DNA of 13,264 bases from JACOZM01 sp035289385 (GTDB taxonomy: Archaea; Nanobdellota; Nanobdellia; Woesearchaeales; GW2011-AR9): the NCBI GenBank assembly GCA_035289385.1, contig DATDXI010000015.1, forward strand, positions 1-13,264, given 5' to 3'. This document shows positions 1 through 5,424 of the stretch, one piece after another (the stretch's first letter is position 1; every line of letters starts with the position of its first letter). The position numbers and the translations under genes were made by a program. The notes beneath the pieces were generated by a model. The model was not told the DNA's origin. It did not search any database and was given only the letters and a program-made list of their open reading frames with translations.

Positions 1-480
1 AGGTATTTCTGCCTCACGGCACATTACCGGAAGCCCTTGATGTTCAGCTGGGAAGCGATGGAATCGGCTAAAAATTCCCGGAAGAAGCTTGTTGAAAAAG
101 TTCTGGAGATCAAAGCAGTGCATGGCCAGGATAATAAAAAATTACAGCAGAGATATCTGGATTCGTTTAAGGCAGCAGTCAATGATGATCTGAACACGCC
201 GCAAGCTTTAGCCGTGATGTGGGATGTTTTGAAAGATGATGAACTGGGAAATCATGATAAGTATCTGCTATTGTTGGAGTTTGATAGAGTTTTTGGATTA
301 GAGTTGGGCAATGTTCAGGAAGAAAAAGTTCCTGCTGCGGTGAAGAAGTTAGCAGAGGAACGCTTATTGGCAAGGAAGAAGAAAGAGTGGAAGAAGTCTG
401 ATCTCTTGCGTGATGAGATTTCTACGCTAGGATGGATCGTCGAGGATGATGAGAAGGGGTATGGGCTGAGGAGAAAGTGA
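1..480 (+). CDS. cysS: Cysteinyl-tRNA synthetase, C-terminal part (5' end outside window)
   Basis: The reading frame is open from the first base and ends at TGA 478-480, giving 159 residues. It is the C-terminal third of class I cysteinyl-tRNA synthetase, which charges tRNA-Cys with cysteine in the cytoplasm. Family-typical stretches are RYFCLTAHYRKPLMFS near residues 1-16 (the end of the catalytic domain and start of the helical bundle), DDLNTPQAL around 62-70, and the final part with KKKEWKKSDLLRDEIS and GWIVEDDEKGYGLRRK. The HIGH and KMSKS catalytic motifs lie upstream of the window and cannot be checked. A start inside the window (for example TTG 37) would cut through conserved sequence and is not credible. 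The stop overlaps the next gene by 4 nt (GTGA), suggesting translational coupling. Confidence 0.95.
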   Translation, partial: RYFCLTAHYRKPLMFSWEAMESAKNSRKKLVEKVLEIKAVHGQDNKKLQQRYLDSFKAAVNDDLNTPQALAVMWDVLKDDELGNHDKYLLLLEFDRVFGLELGNVQEEKVPAAVKKLAEERLLARKKKEWKKSDLLRDEISTLGWIVEDDEKGYGLRRK

Positions 481-833
481 AACTGTCTCCTATCCCTAAG
501 GAATTATTGGAGAGGGCTTTGCACCTGCCCTTAGCACAGCGTGAACAGATAGTTGAGAATATCAAGAGAGCTGTTCATGAACAGAAAGAACAAGTCCTGA
601 GCGAAGCATTTGCAAAGGGAATTCTGGACAAAAGAGAATATGAAGAGAAGTACAAGGATCATTTTTATGGAGAGCATGGCGCAGATAGTTTTATCGATTA
701 TCTCACCGTCGTCTTGGGGGATGAAGATGCTTGTTTCATAACCAATAATCACCGAGTGGTTGCCAGACGCAAAGAATTGCAGGAGCGTTTCGGCAGGAAA
801 ATAATCAGTATGGAGGAATTTTTGAAGAGATGA
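477..833 (+). CDS. Small protein with a PIN-like C-terminal half
   Basis: This 118-residue protein starts at GTG 477, overlapping the cysS stop by 4 nt, with a GAGGAG purine run at 468-473 only 3 nt upstream. Residues 1-66 are helical and charged. Residues 68-118 resemble the C-terminal half of a PIN nuclease domain: an acidic residue in a helix (D70 or D74 in ADSFIDYL), then a hydrophobic strand ending in TNN (89-91), then RRKEL and the IISMEEFL ending common in PIN proteins. A complete PIN domain is about 120-140 residues and has its first catalytic Asp right at the N-terminus; no such strand is visible here, and upstream DNA codes for cysS. It may be a degraded or divergent PIN protein, or an unrelated fold with a similar tail. 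Activity is doubtful. The start codon is the only one giving the full open frame; no internal Met occurs before residue 112. Confidence 0.7.
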   Translation: MKLSPIPKELLERALHLPLAQREQIVENIKRAVHEQKEQVLSEAFAKGILDKREYEEKYKDHFYGEHGADSFIDYLTVVLGDEDACFITNNHRVVARRKELQERFGRKIISMEEFLKR

Positions 834-872
834 ATTTCACTTAAACCTGCTTATCCTTACTATTTTCTCTTA

Positions 873-1211
873 CTAACTCAAGTCCGAAGAGGCTTTAGGA
901 GAGCCCCTGATGTTTATGGCCAGCCCTCTTTTTCCTTTTTTGGGATAGATACAGAACGTCATCTGTGTCTTCCATTTTCTGTTGATGGCAGAGAATATCC
1001 TGCTTAAACCCTTAAAATCCATCTCCGTAAAATGAAATACTCCCATGTCCAGATCAAAATCATACTTATTTGGTCTTCCTCTATAGAATTTGAGCGGCAC
1101 TTTCCCATATAGTTTATACTCATAATTCTTTAGCTCTGTCAGCAATTCCTTCAATAACTTTTTATCCTTGAACGGCTCTAAGGGATCAAATGTCAATGTA
1201 AACGTCACCAT
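873..1211 (-). CDS. Hypothetical 112-residue protein, translationally linked to the Rieske gene
   Basis: I do not recognise this protein. It is soluble, lysine-rich, with no signal peptide or membrane segment, and alternates strand-like and helix-like stretches (VTFTLTFDPLEPF, a helix at 17-30, GVFHFTEMDFKGL, then TQMTFCIYPKKGKRGLAINI), so a small alpha/beta fold is likely. The ATG at 1211 overlaps the 3' end of the Rieske gene by 26 nt, in a different frame, with no well-spaced ribosome binding site. An alternative start is TTG at 1196, which has GGTGA 8 nt upstream and would shorten the overlap to 11 nt; the choice cannot be settled by eye. The gene is convergent with the PIN-like gene, 39 nt away. 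Confidence 0.65.
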   Translation of the reverse strand: MVTFTLTFDPLEPFKDKKLLKELLTELKNYEYKLYGKVPLKFYRGRPNKYDFDLDMGVFHFTEMDFKGLSRIFSAINRKWKTQMTFCIYPKKGKRGLAINIRGSPKASSDLS

Positions 1212-1479
1212 CCTTAATTGTTACTTTATAACTTTTTATCGGTTTTTTTGCCGGACCTTTTTTTACTTTTCCCGTCCTCACATCAAAGGTAGAGCCATGC
1301 CAGGGACAGGCTACCTCAAATCCTTTCGTTTTCCCTTTACACAATGGGCCAAAGAGATGGGTGCATCTGTTGTCGATGCAATATATTTTACCTTTTATGT
1401 TGAATAAAGCAAAACTTTTGAACCCAGAAGAAACACATAATCTATCGTGAATATCGCTGAGCTTTGCTATCTTCTTCAT
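1186..1479 (-). CDS. Rieske-type [2Fe-2S] ferredoxin
   Basis: This is a 97-residue stand-alone Rieske domain, the size of the soluble ferredoxins that pass electrons to oxygenases or reductases. The cluster ligands are all present: C39-T-H41, then 16 residues, then C58-P-W-H61-G, the CxH...CxxH pattern that binds a [2Fe-2S] cluster through two Cys and two His. The flanking text (ALFNIKGKIYCIDNRCTH, GSTFDVRTGKV) matches the family. There is no signal peptide or membrane anchor, so it should be cytoplasmic rather than part of a bc1-type complex. No oxygenase partner is encoded in the window; the immediate downstream partner is the unrecognised 112-residue gene. A TATA box centred about 25 bp upstream and the lack of a close Shine-Dalgarno suggest leaderless transcription from the ATG at 1479. 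Confidence 0.92.
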   Translation of the reverse strand: MKKIAKLSDIHDRLCVSSGFKSFALFNIKGKIYCIDNRCTHLFGPLCKGKTKGFEVACPWHGSTFDVRTGKVKKGPAKKPIKSYKVTIKDGDVYIDI

Positions 1480-1500
1480 GAAGGATGGATATTTAGCCTC

Positions 1501-1508
1501 TATAAAAA
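1501..1508 (-). promoter_or_regulatory. TATA box for the Rieske gene (leaderless promoter)
   Basis: Read on the minus strand, TTTTTATA is preceded by the purine-rich TAGTAAAG (a BRE-like element). The box is centred about 25 bp from the ATG at 1479, so transcription would begin at or next to the start codon. No ribosome binding site lies in the intervening 21 nt at a usable distance. The assignment is by pattern and spacing only. Confidence 0.55.
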
Positions 1509-1542
1509 CTTTACTACATCTATTTCTCGCCTATTTCTTTCA

Positions 1543-1569
1543 CACTTCACAAACTCAATAATTTCTTCA
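1543..1569. repeat. Left copy of a 27-bp near-perfect direct repeat (orphan copy)
   Basis: These 27 bp match 2021-2047 at 25 positions, in the same orientation and 478 bp apart. The right copy is the 3' end of the membrane-anchored hydrolase gene; this copy lies outside any called gene, just past the Nudix stop codon. Read on the minus strand it still encodes EEIIEFVK, because both mismatches (GAG/GAA and ATC/ATT) are at silent third positions. That frame is also in register with the Nudix gene after its TGA. Confidence 0.9.
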
Positions 1570-1586
1570 GTTCTTAAAGAAGCAAC

Positions 1587-1970
1587 TCAAATCAGCCCTT
1601 CTTCATGTAATTTTTGCAAGACCTTTTTGTAATCAAAAGCAAGCTCAAGCTTTACCGCTTCTTCATAATTAAACCAACCATAATCAACAATCTCCTCTGC
1701 TTGGATATAGATTCTTCCTCTATAAATTCCTAAAAATCTATTTAATTCCCTATCTTTCCAAACCCCTCTGGAGAATAGTTTTGTCGGTTTAAATTGAAGA
1801 CCTACCTCTTCCTTAACTTCTCTTACAACAATATCTTCTGGTTTTTCGCCAGGCATTCCTCTCCCACCCGGGCATGTCCAATGATTTGGGAAAGCAGAAG
1901 TATATCCTGATCTCTTCGTCAAAAGAATTTTCTTATCCTTAATGATTAAGGCAGCTCCACAGACAACCAT
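1587..1970 (-). CDS. Nudix family hydrolase
   Basis: This is a 127-residue single-domain Nudix hydrolase, which would cleave a nucleoside diphosphate linked to another group (substrate unknown), using a divalent metal. The Nudix box is complete and exact: G36-x5-E42-x7-R50-E51-V-x-E54-E55-x-G57-L58. The N-terminal strand (VVCGAALIIKDKKILLTKR) and the HWTCPGGRG lead-in are typical; the ending WFNYEEAVKL with a final helix is the usual C-terminal element, so the protein appears full length. Start ATG 1970 is favoured because a strong TATA box is centred 25 bp upstream, giving a leaderless transcript; no Shine-Dalgarno is present. After the TGA the same frame stays open for 26 more codons to a TAG at 1500-1502, and that tail contains the orphan copy of the hydrolase's last eight residues. 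It sits between direct repeats, so it may be a later insertion at this locus. Confidence 0.95.
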   Translation of the reverse strand: MVVCGAALIIKDKKILLTKRSGYTSAFPNHWTCPGGRGMPGEKPEDIVVREVKEEVGLQFKPTKLFSRGVWKDRELNRFLGIYRGRIYIQAEEIVDYGWFNYEEAVKLELAFDYKKVLQKLHEEGLI

Positions 1971-1990
1971 TAAAATATAGTGTGAAAGAA

Positions 1991-2000
1991 TATTTAAATA
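1991..2000 (-). promoter_or_regulatory. BRE/TATA promoter for the Nudix gene (leaderless)
   Basis: TATTTAAATA, a palindromic archaeal TATA box, is preceded on the minus strand by the purine-rich BRE-like CAGAAAGG. Its centre is about 25 bp upstream of the ATG at 1970, so the transcript should start at the initiation codon. This is the clearest promoter in the window and one of the best arguments that the DNA is archaeal. Confidence 0.75.
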
Positions 2001-2008
2001 CCTTTCTG

Positions 2009-2014
2009 AAAAAA
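2009..2014 (-). terminator. Possible poly-T terminator after the hydrolase gene
   Basis: On the minus strand a run of six T begins 5 nt after the stop codon of the anchored hydrolase. Archaeal RNA polymerase can stop at such runs without a hairpin. It also abuts the BRE of the Nudix promoter, so part of it may serve that promoter instead. Confidence 0.35.
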
Positions 2015-2019
2015 GACGT

Positions 2020-4236
2020 TCACTTCACAAACTCAATGATCTCTTCATACACCTGAGGATATCTGTCGATGTCCAACAAGTCCAAGTGTAAGGGATGTGT
2101 CTTGCCGGAACATTTCCCTTCGATCTTAACCATTTCTACACCATCGAGCAAGGCATTCTTTGTCAATACGGCACCGTCACCATCACCAAGATCCATCTCA
2201 CAGCCAGTACCAACAATAAGCTTAAACGGAATATTGGGCAAACTTCCCCGGTTCAATTTATTCATAAATAAGCTTCCCTTATCCATATCACTACATTCCC
2301 TACTTCCTCCAGTAATCGGACAAAATTGAGAAATCTCTCCCTCAATACCTTTATGCGGCGTTCCTATGGTCAGCAAGGCTTCCACATCATCATCTCCAAA
2401 GACCTGCACATAGCGCCGAGTTACTAAGCCACCCATGCTGAAGCCAACAAGTTTTACTTTCGAGCTTCCCGTCTTATATTTGATCGTCTCAATAACTTCT
2501 TTCAGACGGACAACATACGTATCGATATTCTCACTTTTTGTCTGGACGACGATATAATTTTCCGGCTCTTCAAAAATGTCATAATAATAGCTCGCTTTGA
2601 TAGAAACTGTCCCAAATTTCCCCCATAATCCTGCACCTTCTCTGGGAGAATATAACGTAATCGCGCCAGCATTTAAGATGCCATCCTTCTCCAGCTGCTG
2701 CTGAATCTTGGTAAATCCTTCCAAGCTGTATTCATACGAAGTATCTTCAGAAATGGCATGGCCATGAACAAAAACAACGGGGGGAGTATCACATTCCTTA
2801 CAACAGGCATGACATTCTCCAAACAGGCAACATACTTCTTTCTGTTCCGGAAGGCTAATAGAATAATTCCCTTCAAGAACAGCAAATATCTTTTTTTCAG
2901 GGATAGACATAAGAGAATAATTGTTCCAAACACAGGAAGGCAGAACGACTTGTTCTGAAGAATTTCTTTCCAAAGTGGAGAAGTACAGCACAAACTGATC
3001 AATGACTGAGCAGGTTTCATTAGCATCGGAAGAATTGGCAAAAGTATAAGTAAAGCAGCCAGTTTCAGCACAGTAATCTTGTGATAGATTCTCTAGAAGC
3101 AGGACTTTCGTCATCAATTCTATGCTCTGATTTTGCTGAAGTTGAACATAGGCTTCTTCAGTATTATTTTTCAACTGGAGAGCAGCAGGATGATCACTAA
3201 TATTTAACTCATCTATCATCTGATTGAATGAAAGAACAACATCATCCATCTCTGGGCTGGAGACGATAAAGCTGTTGGCCGTAAGGATAACAGAAGAAAT
3301 ATCTTGGAAAGTATCAATAATCATATTGTAATCTTCTATCTCCTGCTGGATGGCTGTCAAGGAACTGTTGGCAAGATCTTCCGCTTCATCAAGCAATGAT
3401 TTACTTAATGTAAAGTCAAGCAAGCCTCTTTTTTGCTCGGAAATATACGTTTCCTGGACGGCAAGAAGCTCGTCGATGCCTTCAACTGTTTCCATTAAAA
3501 AAACAACAGAACGGTTGTACATAGCTATCGTTTGCACTGCTGTCTTTACTTTGCCGATCCGCTCCTGGATGAGGAGGTATTCCTGCTCCAATTGGCGAAG
3601 ATCCTCCTTTCCCTGCTCGTTAGGCTCATAAAACACCGTGATCAGCTTATCCCTCACATTATCATTCCCGGAGGTATGGCAAAGCTGGGTGGGGATACTT
3701 TTACAGACGAGATGAACACGATATAAGCTATAGCCCTGCCCTTCTGGAGAGGTGATGGGAACATCTTGCTGAAAGGGAATAGTGGGAGTAAGATTAAAAT
3801 ACTCTTCTGCTAAAACCTTTCCTGAACTAAGATCTTCAACCTTTGCTATGCAAAACGCTGAACAGAAGGGATTAGTGGTTACCGTAGATCTGAAGTGAAG
3901 AGCTGCCTCATCACCATGCTTTATGTTTATGTTTTCGGAATCAACTTCCAGTCTGATGCTAAGATCATTTCCCAGCAAGACATTGAGGTATAAGAGACTC
4001 TTTGTTCCCGCGAGAGCAATAAATACTACCAGAACTATAACCGCAATGATGATGAATCTTCTCTTTTTGCGATGGTGGTGTGAATGGAGTGAATGTTCTG
4101 GATGTTCTGGATGTTCTTTTTCATGATCAAGGGGATGATCTTTTTTATTGTCTATCTCCAACTCTTTTTTTCTATGGTGTTCTTTACCTTGATCTTTAGA
4201 AGCTTCTCCTTCCTCTTCCCTCTTTTTTCGGCTCAT
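2020..4236 (-). CDS. Membrane-anchored alpha/beta hydrolase (lipase/PGAP1-like) with a sequon-rich extracellular stalk
   Basis: This 738-residue protein has four parts. Residues 1-60 are a cytoplasmic tail rich in Lys, Glu and His (11 His between 20 and 55, including EHPEHPEHS and HSHHH). Residues 61-84 form one membrane helix after a KKRR stop. Residues 90-480 are an outside region with a predicted helical, coiled-coil-like part (about 205-385) and twelve N-X-S/T sequons. Residues 484-738 form an alpha/beta hydrolase: strand plus VHGH (490-493) for the oxyanion hole, nucleophile elbow G-F-S600-M-G-G, a GTPHKG segment (625-630), an acidic residue D685 or D687 in GDGDGAV, and His714 or 717. 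This catalytic set is that of lipases, esterases and PGAP1-like proteins; substrate unknown, presumably lipid or ester groups at the cell surface. A Cys cluster at 469-482 (six Cys in 14 residues) joins stalk to enzyme. It is 57 nt downstream of the oxidoreductase gene. The start ATG 4236 has GAGGAG only at a long 14-nt spacing; a TATA-like box 27 bp upstream suggests possible independent leaderless expression. Confidence 0.88.
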   Translation of the reverse strand: MSRKKREEEGEASKDQGKEHHRKKELEIDNKKDHPLDHEKEHPEHPEHSLHSHHHRKKRRFIIIAVIVLVVFIALAGTKSLLYLNVLLGNDLSIRLEVDSENINIKHGDEAALHFRSTVTTNPFCSAFCIAKVEDLSSGKVLAEEYFNLTPTIPFQQDVPITSPEGQGYSLYRVHLVCKSIPTQLCHTSGNDNVRDKLITVFYEPNEQGKEDLRQLEQEYLLIQERIGKVKTAVQTIAMYNRSVVFLMETVEGIDELLAVQETYISEQKRGLLDFTLSKSLLDEAEDLANSSLTAIQQEIEDYNMIIDTFQDISSVILTANSFIVSSPEMDDVVLSFNQMIDELNISDHPAALQLKNNTEEAYVQLQQNQSIELMTKVLLLENLSQDYCAETGCFTYTFANSSDANETCSVIDQFVLYFSTLERNSSEQVVLPSCVWNNYSLMSIPEKKIFAVLEGNYSISLPEQKEVCCLFGECHACCKECDTPPVVFVHGHAISEDTSYEYSLEGFTKIQQQLEKDGILNAGAITLYSPREGAGLWGKFGTVSIKASYYYDIFEEPENYIVVQTKSENIDTYVVRLKEVIETIKYKTGSSKVKLVGFSMGGLVTRRYVQVFGDDDVEALLTIGTPHKGIEGEISQFCPITGGSRECSDMDKGSLFMNKLNRGSLPNIPFKLIVGTGCEMDLGDGDGAVLTKNALLDGVEMVKIEGKCSGKTHPLHLDLLDIDRYPQVYEEIIEFVK
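2021..2047. repeat. Right copy of the 27-bp direct repeat (3' end of the hydrolase gene)
   Basis: This copy is coding: read on the minus strand it spans the last codons (EEIIEFVK) and the first two bases of the stop codon of the membrane-anchored hydrolase. It matches 1543-1569 at 25 of 27 positions. Similarity stops abruptly on both sides. Confidence 0.9.
4091..4117 (-). repeat. Three tandem 9-bp units encoding EHP repeats in the hydrolase tail
   Basis: GAATGTTCT, GGATGTTCT and GGATGTTCT follow one another without spacing. On the minus strand they encode the EHPEHPEH stretch (about residues 41-48) of the His-rich cytoplasmic tail. The repeat is in frame, so changes in unit number would lengthen or shorten the tail without breaking the gene. 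Confidence 0.85.
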
Positions 4237-4259
4237 AGGGCAAAGAAATACTCCTCAGC

Positions 4260-4267
4260 TAATAAAT
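4260..4267 (-). promoter_or_regulatory. Weak candidate TATA box upstream of the hydrolase gene
   Basis: ATTTATTA on the minus strand is centred about 27 bp before the ATG at 4236, compatible with a leaderless start. It is a poorer match than the Nudix and Rieske boxes, and the gene may simply be co-transcribed with the oxidoreductase gene. Confidence 0.3.
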
Positions 4268-4293
4268 GTTATTTTCGTATTCATGGAAGAATT

Positions 4294-5391
4294 TTACCTA
4301 TGAAAAGAAAGCCATCGATATCTCCACATCGTCTTCCGCTCAATAAGCCATTTTAATAATGCTGGAAGCAAGCCGGAAACAACAAGCTCTTTGTACATAA
4401 ATAAGCCATCATATTTCCCTAAGCTGATGACCATAGGCTTTTGGCTGGGAGAATAAGCATGAAGAGGTTTCTTCTGCTCAAGACAAAAAATATTCCTAAC
4501 AACAGCCGCAGCCTGCTTTTCCGCTGCCTGAGCTGTTTTTTCTTCCGCAACATCATTCACATCACCAGCTGCAAAGATATGTTTTCTTCCCGCTACCTGC
4601 AGAAATTCGTTGACGCAGAGAAATTTCCGCTCATTGATCTGAGTGGAGCAAATCCCTAAATGTTCATAATTAGGCATGATCCCGGTACAAAGAAAAGCAA
4701 TGTCACAGCTTAATGCTTTCTTGGTATCCGTTTGATATTTTCCATTGCTTTCCACGACACGCTTATCAAAGAGAATGGTAACACCTCTTTTCTCTAAGAA
4801 CGATCGTGAATATGCCCTGGCTTTAGCAGGAGTTCTTTCCATAAGCTCTTTCCTGGCATGGACAATCTTCACTTTCTTATCAGGAAAAGCACAGATGATT
4901 TCAGCAGCCAGTTCCACTCCTACTATTCCTCCGCCGATGATAAGAATATGCTCAGCTTTGCTTAATTTCCTTGCAGAATAGCGTAGCTCTTGAGCCCGAG
5001 AAGCAATGACTAGATTCTTCTCTTTGATAGGGCTAGCATATCTCGATCCAGAAGCAATAAGGAGGTAATCAAAAGGATATTTCTTCTTGCCAACAAAAAC
5101 AACATCCTCTTCTATTTTGGAAACGCTTCCTTTGACAATCTGAGCATGATGTAGGTAGTGGGAATGTTGGACTTGAATAGCATTTGCTAACGAATGGTTC
5201 ACTAACGTCTTTAAGATAGAAGGAGTGAATTCAAAATAATCTTTCTCATCGATAAGGGTAACAGCAAAATGCTTCTCAAGCTTCTTCACTGCAAAACTTC
5301 CGGCAAATCCTCCACCGATAATAACAATCCTTCTCCTCTCTGGATTATTTCTCTTCTCCTGACTATTTTTAATCTCTTTTCTCTGTTTCAT
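4294..5391 (-). CDS. NDH-2/FSP1-like FAD-dependent NAD(P)H oxidoreductase
   Basis: This 365-residue protein is a pyridine nucleotide-disulphide oxidoreductase-fold flavoenzyme of the type II NADH dehydrogenase or AIF/FSP1 group, which moves electrons from NAD(P)H through FAD to a quinone or other acceptor. Two Rossmann motifs are visible: GGGFAG at 26-31 for FAD and GGGIVGVE at 153-160 for NAD(P)H, plus the second FAD contact FAAGDV at 273-278 followed by the AQAAEKQAAAV helix. The CxxC of thioredoxin reductases is absent. The C-terminus (about 337-359, LLPALLKWLIERKTMWRYR) is an amphipathic, basic helix like the membrane-docking helix of NDH-2 enzymes, so attachment to the inner face of the membrane is likely. 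GAGG sits 8 nt before ATG 5391. It follows the SIS gene by 33 nt and precedes the hydrolase by 57 nt. The electron acceptor cannot be told from sequence. Confidence 0.9.
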   Translation of the reverse strand: MKQRKEIKNSQEKRNNPERRRIVIIGGGFAGSFAVKKLEKHFAVTLIDEKDYFEFTPSILKTLVNHSLANAIQVQHSHYLHHAQIVKGSVSKIEEDVVFVGKKKYPFDYLLIASGSRYASPIKEKNLVIASRAQELRYSARKLSKAEHILIIGGGIVGVELAAEIICAFPDKKVKIVHARKELMERTPAKARAYSRSFLEKRGVTILFDKRVVESNGKYQTDTKKALSCDIAFLCTGIMPNYEHLGICSTQINERKFLCVNEFLQVAGRKHIFAAGDVNDVAEEKTAQAAEKQAAAVVRNIFCLEQKKPLHAYSPSQKPMVISLGKYDGLFMYKELVVSGLLPALLKWLIERKTMWRYRWLSFHR

Positions 5392-5424
5392 CTAGTGATC
5401 CTCAGGAAAATTTTCTTATCTTTA

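Larger units (their letters stand above)
1535..1990. repeat. 12-bp inverted repeat pair flanking the Nudix gene
   Basis: TTCTTTCACACT at 1535-1546 is the exact reverse complement of AGTGTGAAAGAA at 1979-1990. The arms enclose the whole Nudix coding region; the left arm partly overlaps the left 27-bp direct repeat and the right arm lies between the TATA box and the Nudix start codon. A 12-bp match at this distance could occur by chance in a window of this size, so its meaning is uncertain. Confidence 0.6.

Noticed and set aside
37..480. Treating the TTG at 37 as the start of a separate small gene.
   Set aside because: The frame is open to base 1 and codes for conserved cysteinyl-tRNA synthetase sequence (RYFCLTAHYRKP), so this is the 3' part of cysS.
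1168..1407. A 79-codon plus-strand open frame across the Rieske gene.
   Set aside because: It is the complement of the Rieske coding sequence, whose cluster ligands are all intact.
1587..1589. The TGA ending the Nudix gene as a recoded (selenocysteine or readthrough) codon.
   Set aside because: The Nudix protein is full length at this point by family comparison and no SECIS-like hairpin is evident. The in-frame tail is reported as a finding but not as coding sequence.
2673..3071. A 132-codon minus-strand open frame inside the hydrolase gene.
   Set aside because: It is an out-of-frame shadow within the Cys-cluster and early hydrolase region; the main frame is continuous with domains on both sides.
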